Origin: Sinohyriopsis cumingii
Taxonomy: Eukaryota; Mollusca; Bivalvia; Unionida; Unionidae
DNA: 64,000 nucleotides
Direction: 5' to 3'
Assembly: GCA_028554795.2 (NCBI GenBank)
Contig: CM068825.1
Span: 156,813,553-156,877,552, forward strand
This document shows, in pieces, positions 1 to 11,672 of the stretch. How positions within the stretch are numbered: position 1 is the first letter of the stretch; the number at the start of each line of letters is the position of its first letter. The position numbers and the translations under genes are program-made. Below the pieces are notes generated by a model. It was not told the origin of the DNA. It saw only the letters and a list, made by a program, of their open reading frames with translations, and ran no database searches.

Positions 1-1970
1 AACAAAATCCTGATTCTGGTCCGGTTAAAGAATGTATCTTGAAGGGTATTGAGTTGGTACCTGAAGCATATCGACAAAGGTTTATGAACTGCAGAAAAGA
101 AATTGGACAAACCTATGTCAAATTTGCAAGAGGAAAAAAACAACTGTTTGATCGATGTTGCTCCGCCAAAAGACTAATGAAGATTAATAAGATAACATGA
201 AACAACTCATATTGTTAAGGAAGTGTACTGAGAACTTGCTAATGTTCCTCTCCTTTATTTGCTGTTTAGAGTATTAATTTAGTACTAGACAATGCCCTAG
301 CTAAAGATAAGGTTTCGGTTCATCCACAGGAAACTTACAAGACTGATCCTTTTGAGAACAAAATCCCTGATTTGTGTCATGCTTGGGCAGTTACCTGGAC
401 TACGGCTAAAAGAGATTTTGAGAATGATGTTATGCTTGAAGTTATTCCTTTAGCTAATACATTTATTGGTCAGTCTTCTATAAAGTCACCATTGCTCCAT
501 GTGTTGATCAATCAATAAATATTGATGACAGTGCGCCTAGATATACTACCTTTTTCTAATCTAGGTGACAAAAAAACAATCACTACACTTGTAGGCCTTC
601 CCAAATATGTCCGGTCGATAAAGGGTCAAATTGTATGCCTCATATTTTCCAACATGTTATGCATGAATTAGGCATCCATGAGATTAAATCTTGTGATTTT
701 ATCCCTGAAAATCAATGGGCTCTGGATAGATTTATCAAACTTGGAAGAATTTGATTTGCACAAATGTTTTGATATCGGAAAAGATTAAAATAATGGCTTT
801 CATTGAATGGTGTTTGGTGTTAGGAAATCAGTTCAAGAATCGCTGGGGTTTAATCTTTTTGAACCAGCATTTTTGACCATACTGTCCGTGGACCATTGTA
901 ACTGTTTCAAATGCCGATTAATAAAGATTAATATTCTTGACTATGTTTCTGATTTCAAATATAAATTTGTAACGACTTGTGAAGTAGCAAGAACTGATCT
1001 TCACTCTACTAAGAATCCAAAAGGAATAAGAGAAATACAAAGTAAAGGAGTTTTCAACCTTAAAGTCTTCTTCGCATTAATTTGTATGGTCCTTATACAA
1101 TTGAAAAGAACGTAAATGACCTAACTAATATCATAAACATTCCTAGAAAACGGAAACATAAGCAACTTTATCAAACAAATATGTTAAAGGAACATTTTGG
1201 TAGAGATGGCCCAGATAGTTATCCAATCAATTTAGTTATACCTGTCCACATGGTGAGGATGACAACAATCTGACAGTAGTGACTCTGGTTTCACCAATCT
1301 TTGAAGTTTAGAAATATCAAAGAATCTAGACCAGAAACTTTCACATCTACAACCACAAAAACGAGTAAACTAAAACAGCTGTTAGGTGAATATAAACACA
1401 CTATTCCTGATGTTCCAAGATGCACAAATAAAATCTATCATGACGTTGTCGCTTCTACACCTGTTAAACATCATCCTTGCAGGATGAATCTTTTCAAGCG
1501 TTAATGTTTGGAAAAAAAGAAATTCTTAATTTGCTTGAGAGTGATTTGATAAAAAAAATAATAAAAGTAAATGTAGTTCACAACGCATTCTACTTCCTAA
1601 AAATATAATGCATTCCATATATGTATTGACCATAGAATTGTCAACAGTTTTCACCACAACGGATTTATTTCCATGACCAAAAATAAGATGATTGCATTTA
1701 CAAAATTGTAAATGTAAAATGTCAGCAAGTTTTACCTTTCAAAATGATTCTCGCAAATTTCACTCGCGGAAAGAGCAAAAGAAATGTTGGCATGTATAAT
1801 TTCCCAAATAGACTTTATCAGTATAACGTTGTGTCATTTATTATGAAAACCTCAACAATCCAGAGTTCTTGGAATTGATGACACCTGGTCGTACTACTCG
1901 TAACGTCATCATCTGCAAAGAAACATGGAAAGATCGCATGGAAAATTCTTTGATCGACTCAGTAATATAA
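1..1970 (+). mobile_element. Decayed Gmr1-like Ty3/gypsy retrotransposon, copy A
   Basis: Broken plus-strand reading frames match the minus-strand copy at 5,400-10,060 piece by piece. Positions 30-200 read as a gag segment (KGIELVPEAY, then LFDRCCSAKR). Positions 350-480 match the stretch between protease and integrase. Positions 807-1,010 match the integrase tail (SVQESLGF, then DYVSDFKYK). Positions 1,290-1,640 match the start of reverse transcriptase (HHPCRMN, then weak similarity). The order gag, integrase, RT agrees with copy B. There are many stops and frameshifts, so it is dead. The 5' end lies outside the window and no LTR was found. Its identity as a relative of copy B is seen directly; the family name is inferred from domain order. 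Confidence 0.75.
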
Positions 1971-4380
1971 ATCTGATAGGTAATTTAGGTAAACCTAATT
2001 TATGTGCCTGTGTTATATAATTTAAGGCATAATGTGGATAAAGGTCAAGCTATAACTGTAGAAGTTAGAAGTTAGAATTATTTCGCAATTCCCAGTAATT
2101 TTTAGTAAAAAGCAACAGATGCGATTTTTGCATTGCCGTTTATTATCGGAATTTTGATTAAACATTTATATTATTATCGGAGCTTATGGTGTTTCCGAAC
2201 GATCTACTACGTCGTAGATCAAATGGTTATATATATTAACTGCTGTAAGACATTATTGATTGTATTATTGTGATATATAAAGACATTTAAAACTATATGA
2301 ATTCATTCGGAACACTCTATACTTTTGGATTTGTAATCGAACATGTAGGATTATGTGGGATTCAATTCACAATACTGTGTCTCAAAGTTTCACTTTTCAG
2401 CTTAGAGAAGTAAATAATTACTTGATCTTATTAAACATGCTGGTTTTGATTTTTATGTTACGTAGTTTATAATCTAGTGTCGTATGCAATCATTTTGTTT
2501 ACAAATGACTATAACTTTAAGGTATCGTGTACAAAGAAAAAAGTTAAACACAACATATAAATATGCACTATTTGCAAGTGGGCCGAACAATTAGTTGATG
2601 TTACCGTTTATTACCATGTTTATTTTAAGTCATGTATATATTTTATCATCAATAGCGGATGAGACATTTGTGGTTTGAATGGAACCCGTGTACTCATACA
2701 GTCCTCCTTCTGTTAATACGCTAGCAATTGTAAATATATTGGCAGCGTGATTTATAGAATGGTACAATAGTTCAGTGGCTGAATACCGCATCTATCGAAG
2801 CTAACAATGTGTTTAATAATTAATTATAGTCATGTCGGCAAGTAAAGTATAGAAAATGAAGGAAGACATTTAACGTTAAAGCTTAAGCGAAAGGGAAGGC
2901 ATATTAAAAGATGACAATGGACTCATATGATATATACAGAATGCTACTTTCATGTGGAAGGAAGCAGTGCTGGTACGGGTGACCACCTTTTTTGTACAAA
3001 TCAGTGGCTATAAATTAATCACAGACGTTGACACAAGTATGCTATTCCAAAGAAGTTACTAAGCTAATCTCTCCTTGTTTCTCTGATACAGATACGATGC
3101 GAACATTAACCTCATATGAGTGCAATCCATCTGCAAATAATAGTGTATCTATCCTTATATTATAATAAACGTGATTAGGTCTCAAACATTAGTTACTCAT
3201 CTATATTGCATCCAAATGAATAATTGCTGATAAAGTTCTACACGTAACAATTCGAATTTACAGTTTTAAAATGAACTGAATGAGATTAAAATAAAATTGC
3301 TTGTTACTGTGATTTTTTGACACGCATATCGACAGGGAGATGTGTAAACTCTTCATGGGATTATAAAATGAATTCGGATTAGGATATCTATAAAATTAAC
3401 AAAGTAGTATAAGTATTTGTCTAAGGTAAAGTTCAGTCAATAAACACTTTATTCCAGTTTGCTTAAGATCGTGTCAGCTTTTGACACGTAGATATTATCT
3501 GACAACAGTAATAACGCCATCAAGTCCGTGACGAGCATGACCTTTCCATATTGCACTAACACATGATAAAGGGCTAAATATTTAGAAGAAATTTATGGAT
3601 CCAACCATGTTTTCGTAAAAGCCAGTAAATGAAACTTAGTATATAGCATGCATAATTTAGGTAAGATTATATAATATTTATAGCGAACGAATAATAGGTG
3701 TTGAGAAAAGTCAAGAGAACTAGAAAGGGACAGTTACCTGAGTCTGTAAATTAAGGTCCAGGATTTGAGTGATTATTGACCAATAATAAGCAAAGGAGTC
3801 GTGTAGACATCACAAAAATTTATCCACTATCGCACACTTTGAATAAGAACGATATACTAAAATTCATTTTATCGAGAACGCAATACAAAATTGTAATAAC
3901 AAGGAAACTTCCTATAAATACGGATAAGACTTCGTGATGGCCACAGGTAACTAGCATAATTAGTAGAAAATTTAAAATGAGTAGACATCACGATATGTCT
4001 TCTTGAGGAGAAAGTATGTGAAGAGACTTCAATAGGCAGAACCAGCGCCAATGCATGTCCGAAAGATTTCGAAGCACGAAAAAGAGTATTATGGAAAGTG
4101 ATCAATGTGTGTAGAAATAAATCAAATCGGGGAACTGGGGGAAAATGGTCTCGTCTGTTTCGATATTGCCAATTTACCCCACAGGGGTTTGTTACGTCAT
4201 GTATCAAAACATGAAAAATGGCAAAAGCCCCAAGACAAGAACAATAGCATCAAGTACAACTACTGGTATTGCTTAGATGATAAGGAAGTGGGGGTGGATG
4301 GGCGGTATATCTGTAGCATGGAATCCACCCTATATACCAGCGTGGTTTAAATGTGAACTTACTGAAGTAAATATACTCAC
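1971..4380. other. AT-rich non-coding stretch
   Basis: No convincing coding sequence. The frames are short and AT-driven. The first few hundred bases may be diverged RNase H or 3' sequence of retroelement copy A, but I cannot follow the match. The open frames at 3,869-4,207 (minus) and 4,105-4,350 (plus) overlap each other and look random in composition. Confidence 0.5.
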
Positions 4381-4394
4381 CTTTGTTCACAGAA

Positions 4395-5355
4395 GGACGT
4401 AAACACTATTATATCACGTGTTGAGGCTCGAATAAACAGTAACACAAGAAAAAGTGAAAACAACAAGCTTTGAAAAATAAAGAATAATTTATTTCCCTGG
4501 AAAAATTCTATAAAAATGAAAACATATGAACTTACGGTTTTAGGAATCAAGTCCAAAATAATCCAAAATTGATCCACGAACAAAATGTTATAACGATTTC
4601 AAGTTGAATCCCGGCGAAGAATCCAAGATGGAAGACGATGACTTATGCTGCAATCTGTAGTATTGAAGTATAATGTTCCTTGCAGAAACAAGAATTATCA
4701 CTCCGGTTTTGGAAATCCAAATTAATTTTTTAAAAGATCTGTCTTTGTTATGATTAAGAGACTCACGTGAGCAGATGTATTTTTCATGGAAAAATGCTTT
4801 AATCCTTTTTGAATCCAATTAATTTGAAATAACTCCAAACAGCACAAAATAGAGCTTCCAGTGTAACAATCCAACTTCTACTGAGAATAATTCTCCAAAA
4901 CAGTGTTTATATCGTCTTCTGAAACGTAAAAAGAGGGTCAAGTGCTCATAGCTCGTAGAAATCAGGTACTTGTTAACGATCCCGTCCACCCAATGTGGCC
5001 CTGACGAAATTCGATCATTTTACTCTCAGAAATAAAAAAAAATTGTTTTCATCTTTTATAGACACGTAGTCCCATCATGACCTCGACAACAACCATTCAT
5101 TTTAAAATAAAAAGAGAACTTATTTACGTTGTCGCTACTAATTTAGAAACAAGGCTATGATCTAGATCAACACCTGGTGTTTATAAAACGAACAGTCAAG
5201 GGCAAATTATTTTCTGGAAAAAATATCATCTCAAGTTAATAAATTTACATTGCAATGTCATCTAATGAAAAATATAAAAATTTAAAACTGACAAACACTT
5301 AAATTTCAATAAATATATATCAAATCAAATATAATTAAATCAAATATATATAACA
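4395..5355 (-). repeat. Possible 3' LTR of Gmr1-like copy B
   Basis: On the minus strand a purine tract (GGGGGAAG, 5,363-5,356) lies just past the RNase H remnant and is followed at once by TGTTA. That is the usual layout of a polypurine tract and an LTR start. The far end of the LTR is not clear. Similar AT-rich blocks with AATAATTTATTT-type motifs and a CTTACGG motif occur near 53,470-53,720 and 56,430-56,620 and may be related solo LTR pieces. The boundaries are guesses. Confidence 0.3.
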
Positions 5356-5519
5356 CTTCCCCCATAAAGAAAAAGAAAGATTTATACATAAAGTTTTATT
5401 TTTACCACAGACTAATTATACATGAGCTTAAAAAGAACTCGTATAAATTGCACATAGTGTACATGAAATAATATATTGTTATACACAGGAATGTGCGTCT
5501 GCTATTAAATTATCTTTTC

Positions 5520-6640
5520 CCTTGATGTGCCTGATGGCAAGATTATATTCCTGTAACAAACAACTGAACCTTAAGAGTCTCTGATATTTTCATTATCTTG
5601 CCGTTGAAAGTAAGGGGGTTGTGGTCTCTAAATACAATAATCGAAGAAGGAACTGAACTAAGGTAAACTTCAAAATGTTGTAATGTCAATCTCAAAGCCG
5701 AACATTCCTTCTCGAATGTTGAATAATTTCATTTGTGCTTATTTAATGTCTTAGAAAAATAGCACACAGGATGACCAATACCATTTTCATCTTCTTCAAT
5801 CAAACCTGCTCCAACCCCAACATCACATGCATCAACAGACAGTTTAAATGATTGGCTGAAATTTGGAACTGTAAGAAGTGGCACGCATTTAAGTATGGCT
5901 TTCAACTTGTCAAAGGCCTTACGACATTTTTCAGTCCAAAGTAACTAGTTTTTCCTACTCAATAACTTTGTCAGGGGCTCAGCAATTATAGAAAAATTTG
6001 ACTTTTGTTTCTCGATAATATCCAGCCATACCCAAAAATCGCATCAGCTGCTTTTTATTAACAGGCACGGGAAATTCAGAGATAGACTTGTCCTTAGCAT
6101 CTATAGGTTTAATTTGACCATATCCTACGATATGTCCTAGAAACGTTACACTAGCAGAACTCACTTTTAGATAAACAAATTGTCAAACATGCATCTGGCA
6201 GTCCGTCAAATTCCAGAGGTAATCATATTCATGAGACGTTGAAATTTACTTGGCAACCCTTTCATACCAAGCGGCATTACTTTATATTGGCACCGTCCAT
6301 CTGGAGTCACGAATGCTAAAATTTCCTTTGCTATTTCCGTTACTGGAATGTGCCCAAATCCTTTCAGAACGTCAAATTTGTTGGCATACCTGGCATTCCC
6401 GATCTTATAAGTACAGTCATCGATTATTGATAGTGGGAATGAATCTATTTTTGTCACACTATTTGCCTTTCTATAACCAGTACACATACGGAAAGTTTTA
6501 TCTGGTTTTGAAACAAGTATGCATGGTGAACTACATTCATATTTACTGGGCTTTATGAAATCATTCTCCAGCAAATATTGAATTTCTTTTTTCAAGCACT
6601 GCTGTTTGAGAGGGTTCATCCTGTACGGGTGTTTCTTGCT
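5520..6640 (-). pseudogene. Reverse transcriptase and RNase H remnant, copy B
   Basis: 6,619-6,206 encodes fingers and palm of a Ty3/gypsy RT (EIQYLLENDFIKPS, ILVSKPDKTFRMCTGYRKAN, FDVLKGFGHIPV, VMPLGMKGLPSKFQRLMN). The stretch with the YxDD box is damaged. 6,164-5,979 holds the connection (FLGHIVGYGQIKPIDAK, MRFLGMAGYYR). 5,950-5,520 holds an RNase H remnant with the DACDVGVGAGL region and an in-frame stop near 5,730. It is dead. Confidence 0.75.
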
Positions 6641-6989
6641 GGTTTAGATTTTATAATTCAAGGTCATGAAAAATTTCATTCGTCCTTCTAGGAACACCTG
6701 CAGGTAAGTGCTCATATTCAAAAAATAACTGTTTAAATTCGTTCCTTTCTTGCTCTAGCAAATGTGAAAGTTTCTGATCCAGACATTTCATAATTTCTGA
6801 ATTCCAAAGATTGTTCACTGCAATGTCAGTAGAATCCGATGATATTCCTTCACTTAAATCTTCACTGAGAGGGACAGGTACAACTAAATTAATTGCATGT
6901 TTAACCTGGCCATCTCTTTCAATATACTCTTGTTTATGTGACAGAGTTGGGATTTTTAACGGCTTCTATGCGTACTTATGATGTAATTT

Positions 6990-8110
6990 AAATCATTTAT
7001 TTTCCTGTCAACTGTGTAGGGACCATATTGCTTGGCCTGAAGAGGATTTTGTGGCACGGGGAAGAGAGCCAGGACTCTATCAACAGGCCAAAAGCACATT
7101 TCCTTCGAGTTTTTATTCTATCTTGACTTCTTTTTTGATTGAGTTGAATGCAGATTTGCTCTTGCGACCTCACAAGCCTTTGACAATAATACTTAAAATT
7201 AGAAACATAATCAAAAAGATTACGTTCAGAATCTTCATTAGAAAGAAGCTTCTCTTTCAATAACGTTAATGGTCCACGCACAAAAGCCAATTCAAAGGAC
7301 TAAAACCTAAAGATTCTTGAACCGATTCCCTAACAGCAAACAATAGTAAATGAATTTTTTCATCCCAATCTTTACACGTATCAAAACAATATGATCGAAT
7401 CATATTTTTCAAAGTCTGATGGAATCTTTATAATGCCCCTAGGCTCTCAGGATGATGGGCTGAAGATCTGAATTGTTGAATGCCTAATTCGTATATAACT
7501 TGCTGGATAATTCAAGACATGAAATCTGAGTCTTGATCAGACTATACTGACTTGGGAAGGACAAATTGAGGAAAGCACTACATCAAAGCTTTTACTATTG
7601 TTTTAGATTTTGTGTTCCTCAAGAGAATTGCCTCTGGAAACCTTGTTGACGAACACTTAATGGTCAACAAGTACTGGTTACCTGACTTGGTATTAGGTAA
7701 GGGACCAAAACAATCTACCATAATTCTACTAAATGGTTCGTCGAAGGCAGAAATAGGTTGTAGATGAGCCTTGAGAATTTTCTGATTGGGTTTTCTTACC
7801 ATTTGACAAGTACGATAAGATCTACAGCATTTACTAAAATCACTTTTGATTTTTGGCCAATAGAAGTGAGTCAAGATATTGTGATAAGTTTTATTATTCC
7901 TTAAATGACCAGCCAATGAAGTTTCATGGGCCAGACTAAGTAATTCCTGTCTGCAAGGTTTCGGAACTACAATATGGTAGTTCACTGACCATTCGTCATC
8001 AGCAGGTACCTCGGGAGATCTCAATTTTTTCATACGAATTCCATGTTTAATGAAATAACAGACAGGAACTTCAGTGGCTTCAATTTCACTAATTGCCCTT
8101 TGAAACAAAC
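6990..8110 (-). pseudogene. Ty3/gypsy integrase remnant, copy B
   Basis: Codons from 8,108 encode an HHCC zinc-binding domain (H..H in the AHETSLAGH region, then C-R-T-C spacing) followed by the start of the DDE core (IMVDCFGPLP). After a frameshift near 7,580 the core continues through a DxD-like and HHPES region to a helix with FHQTLK, and 7,290-6,997 is the C-terminal part (SNFKYYCQRL). It matches copy A at 807-1,230. Its location upstream of the RT is the unusual feature. Confidence 0.7.
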
Positions 8111-8339
8111 AGGATATTTCAGGATCTTTTCCTGTTCGACGACGAGTGATTGTCGTTCATCACCTTGATTAGAATAAAGAGAATGAAGCGTTAAAAGATT
8201 ATCAGTGTAATAAATATCTTTTGATTGATCAGAAAAAGGAGTGAAAGTGACCTTATCAAAAGCCTGACCAATACATGTGTACTTTTCCTTATCAATATCA
8301 TTCTCAAGACCTTTTTGTGCCACAGCTCTGGTAAATGCA

Positions 8340-8720
8340 CAAACTGGAAATAAATCAGGGATTTTTTTCTTTCAGTTGGGTCCACTTTCTGAACCAAGCA
8401 AGGCTTGTCAGTTACAAATGGATTAACCACAACATTGTCTCCTCTAGCTAGGTCATTGCCTGGTAATAAATGAATGCCCTCAACGGGTAAACCAGAGACT
8501 GTTCCGACTGTCACGGGTTCTGAGACTAAGTCTGATGACAAATTTACACAATGGAGAGGAACATTAACAAAGCTGCACTCTACTCCCTGAATAAAAACAC
8601 TTTCATTAGAAGAAGACTTCTCAGAAAATGGCAAAGTACCTGACAACAAAAGACTCTGAGAAGCTCATGTATCCCTTAAAATTTTAATAGGGATAGCATT
8701 GACCGAATCACCGAAAGAGT
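8340..8720 (-). pseudogene. Retroviral-type aspartic protease remnant, copy B
   Basis: The frame reads into the family active-site region (IPIKILRDT), but the codon after DT is a stop where the D-T/S-G triad needs glycine. The frame then continues with ASQSLLLSGTLPF, a typical protease flap lead-in, and further on with GLPVEGIHLLPGNDLA, which matches the C-terminal glycine-containing region of Ty3/gypsy proteases. The nonsense change in the catalytic motif means this copy cannot make an active protease. Confidence 0.65.
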
Positions 8721-9145
8721 GATATAGAACCCTTCGATATGAATGGTTCATAATTCTCCATAATAAATTCAGACTGGGGTTTATTAGACCCAACAAGTGC
8801 ATTGCTTTCAGTATATGACCTTGACCTTGACCTCTTAGAATTAAGAGCATTTGGATTAGGTCTGTCTCGATTCTGGTGCATATTTTTCAATTTGATGCGA
8901 TCAGAAATAACGTGTTTTTTTTGGGGGGGGGGATTGCAATATTTACACGTAGGAAGAGACATGGCTATTGTATTACGCTTCTCTGAAGATTGATTTTTAG
9001 AAGTTGTGCCAGTTTGAGTTTTAGAAAGGTCTGTATTAGGCTGAAATACTTTTCTGCCAGAAGACTGTTGAGTAGAAGTCTTATTTGCAAAAGGAGCTTT
9101 ATGAGTCAGAGAATACTCATCTGCAGCTCGAGCAGCATTTTCCAA
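8708..9145 (-). pseudogene. Gag C-terminal / nucleocapsid-like region, copy B
   Basis: This 145-codon open frame is rich in S, N, K and R with one CxxC pair (CKYC), as expected for a degraded zinc-knuckle linker. It ends in another frame from the protease. A G9 run near 8,930 (minus-strand C run) may mark one indel. The call rests mostly on its position between Gag capsid and protease. Confidence 0.45.
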
Positions 9146-10060
9146 GGTTTCAATCTGATGCTCGTTAAGTCAAGACTTAATGTCACTATGGACACAGTTT
9201 TTGAAATCTTCAAGTAATACAACTTATATGAAACTTTCGTAATCTCGTTCAACTCTTTTGGCTAAGCACCATCTATCAAATAACAACTCTTTTTCTCTAG
9301 CAAGTTCAATATGAGTTTGTCCAGCTTCTTTTCTATAGTTTCTGAATTTTTGCCAATAAGCTTCAGGGACTAAGTCAAAACCCCTTAGGATGCATTCTTT
9401 ATCCATATCATAGTCACCACTTGGTGAAATGACAGTGAATTGTGAATATCACTAACCTTACCAGTGAGTACATATTGTAATAACCGAGTCCAATGCTCCC
9501 TTGGCCACTTCAAATTTTCAGCAACCTTTTCAAAACCAGTAAAATATTTGTCTACTTCTTTTTCTCTGAAAGGGGTAAATAATCTAATATTCTTTGCAAG
9601 GCCGAAACTTAAATTTGGATTTGAAGCAGGAATGTGATTTTCACTTGCCAGTTCCATTTGTTATTATTCTACATTGATATTCTCTCTCTTCCTTATCTCT
9701 TTGCATTTTCATTTGCATCTGTATCTTTTTCTTTCTTTCTACCTTTTGCATTTGTTCTTTTTGTTACTGCATTTGCCTTTCTTTCTTTCTTCCTTATCAA
9801 ACTGCATTTGCATCTGTTTTTTTTCTTTCTCTCTTTCCTCTCTCTCTCTCTCACTCTCTGCTCTTTCTCATATTGTAATTACATTTGTTTTCTTGTATCT
9901 ACATTTGCATCTCTACCTCTTTCTCTCTTTCTTCTTTCTGAAGTTCCAGCTTCCTTAACTCCAATTCAATCTTGAATTTTAATTCTAATTCTTTTACTTT
10001 TGTGTCAGAGTCTAATACAGACTTACTGATCAATACTCGCAAAAGCTGGACGTTATTCAA
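9145..10060 (-). pseudogene. Gag polyprotein remnant, copy B
   Basis: The minus strand first encodes a stretch rich in E, R and K with heptad spacing (10,060-9,660, pyrimidine-rich on the plus strand), typical of the coiled coil at the start of Ty3/gypsy Gags but broken by stops. It continues into capsid-like sequence at 9,657-9,385 (VDKYFTGFEKVAENL, WPREHW) and 9,406-9,224 (ILRGFDLVPEAYWQKF). The two capsid pieces are in different frames, so there is at least one frameshift near 9,400. The second piece matches the start of copy A. Confidence 0.65.
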
Positions 10061-11297
10061 CTTGTTTCATAATTCAGTATTAAATCGTTATCTATCTGAG
10101 ATCCTCTATTTCTTGATATAGCGTATCTGTATGAGTTCATATCATGTTTATGGAGTTAAGCTTATTGACAATCTTTTCTGTAATGATCATAATGAATATA
10201 AGGAAATATATGCCGGTTTCAGTACAAACATAATTTGTATTGCGTTTTAGACCAAAAATGTTTTGCAAATGTTTTGAATAAGGAGTCAGTAAAAATATAC
10301 CTTTAAAATTCGAACTAATCCTACTGCATTTTTCAGTAGAAGGTACCTTTGAAATTGTAACTGATCCTATTACATGTTGCTGTATAAGAGACATTTTCAA
10401 ACCGCTATCATACCTTTGCCACATGATAAGTCCGACCATTGCAAAGGTACGAAAGTTTTCAAAGATATGTTAACAATCTATGTAATCAGAACATGTTAGT
10501 GCATTATACCAAACCTCTGCAATGTGAAATAAACATTTGTTAGCAGTTAGTGTCTTGATACGCTGTTGAATGCATTATGTTTCCCTCGTAATTGCGTATG
10601 TACTGCGTGTATACTGAATTAAATTAAATCACGTAGAAGATGGCACATTGAAACTCAATCGCTGCATATAACATACCTCTTTGCCCTTCTTTCTGCTTAC
10701 ATTAGTCGGGCCCCGACTGACAGTGAAAACTAGGGCTCTATAGTCTCGCGTTCCAGCTGTCCACCTTAGCGTATTTTAATTTCCTTGAATTAAATACAAA
10801 TGATCTTTGTTCAAATACTAATTTTTAATTATTTATCTACAAGAGAACGAAATATCAAAAGGAATGACAACCAAACTTAACAGATCGGAAACCAAATATA
10901 TTAGTCCTCAAATTATTTGAAATAAATATGTTTATTATAAAATGTTAGACCAGAAACACTCCTTCTGTAAAAACTCTGATAATAATGTGTGTGCATGTAT
11001 GGAAGAAAAATCCATCTCCAGAATTATTTCATACACTACTATCTTGATAACACCAAATATCAACATGATTTATTTTGACAATGAGTAGTTTGTGGGCATT
11101 ATCGTTATCATCATTGTCATTTTGTTTATTTGCTAATTGGTTTGTTTATTACCTAAATGGTTTTTACAAATAATAATCCATACATTAAAACAGCAGCGTG
11201 TGTATGCACTGTACTTTGTAATGGAGATTCTTCTCACTACAGCGTTGTCTATTTATCAGTCGAACGGTCCAGTCAACAGGTTCCTGACTCTTTTAAC
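10061..11297. other. Non-coding flank left of the Polinton
   Basis: I see no recognisable gene here. A short imperfect direct duplication lies around 10,300-10,375 (two blocks starting CTTTAAAATT and CTTTGAAATT). The 100-codon minus frame at 10,137-10,439 spans it and has no recognisable features. Confidence 0.4.
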
Positions 11298-11303
11298 AAT
11301 ATA
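11298..11303. repeat. Target-site duplication, left copy (AATATA)
   Basis: AATATA directly precedes the first base of the left terminal inverted repeat. The identical hexamer directly follows the right repeat at 28,402-28,407. A 6-bp duplication is the known integration signature of Polinton/Maverick elements. Confidence 0.95.
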
Positions 11304-11313
11304 AGTAGTAAAT

Positions 11314-11540
11314 GGGGTGAGATTAGCGACAATGGGAATTAGCATTACAGAGACCCCTGGGTCAGATTAGCGACAATGGAAATTTAACATGGCGAAAAAT
11401 CGTGGGTCAGATTAGCGACAAGGGAAATTAACATGGGAATAAATCGTGGGTCACTCTAGCGACAAGGGGAATTTAACATGGAACTATAGTGTGGGTCTGT
11501 CTAGTGACAAGGCGAAATTAACATGGGGAATAGAGTTCGG
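11314..11540. repeat. Sub-terminal tandem repeat in left TIR (about 45 bp x 5)
   Basis: Each unit contains a core of the type TTAGCGACAAGGGAAATTAA followed by a short variable stretch and GTGGGTC. Five units can be counted by their AGCGAC (one AGTGAC) cores. The mirror copy is in the right TIR. Such iterated sub-terminal motifs could bind a replication or integration protein, but that is inference. Confidence 0.85.
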
Positions 11541-11634
11541 GCTTTTGGGATTTTTTTTTAAAATTTAAATTTAAATTTAAATTTGAAAAAGGGGTAGGCA
11601 ATGGAAAGGCTATCTCTTTTCGAGAAATATGGCT

Positions 11635-11650
11635 GGCCCTGAAAAGGGCC
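11635..11650 (-). terminator. Histone-type 3' stem-loop (accessory gene 1)
   Basis: The minus strand reads GGCCCTTTTCAGGGCC, a perfect 6-bp stem with a 4-base loop equal to the animal replication-dependent histone mRNA 3' consensus. It lies 23 bases after the stop of the gene at 11,673-12,062. About 13 bases further downstream is CGAAAAGAGAT, a purine-rich stretch like the histone downstream element that pairs with U7 snRNA. Confidence 0.85.
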
Positions 11651-11672
11651 TTTGGGTTTTCTTCTTCTGCTT

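Larger units (their letters stand above)
5400..10060 (-). mobile_element. Decayed Gmr1-like Ty3/gypsy retrotransposon, copy B
   Basis: Minus-strand remains in the order gag (10,060-9,145), nucleocapsid-like region (9,145-8,708), protease (8,710-8,340), integrase (8,110-6,990), reverse transcriptase (6,640-5,980) and RNase H (5,950-5,520). Integrase between protease and RT is the Ty1/copia order, but the RT and integrase sequences are of Ty3/gypsy type. This combination is known from Gmr1-type elements. All parts carry stops or frameshifts. A polypurine tract and possible LTR start follow at 5,363-5,351. No 5' LTR was found. Confidence 0.8.
11304..11659. repeat. Left terminal inverted repeat of the Polinton
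   Basis: About 356 bp, matching 28,045-28,401 in inverted orientation with a few mismatches and small indels. From outside in it holds about five 45-bp tandem units (11,314-11,540), an A/T palindromic block of AAATTT units (11,555-11,585), a conserved GGGGTAGGCAATGG region and a histone-type stem-loop (11,635-11,650). The repeat stops only 9 bp beyond the stem-loop, so it supplies the 3' end of the outward-facing terminal gene. Confidence 0.95.
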
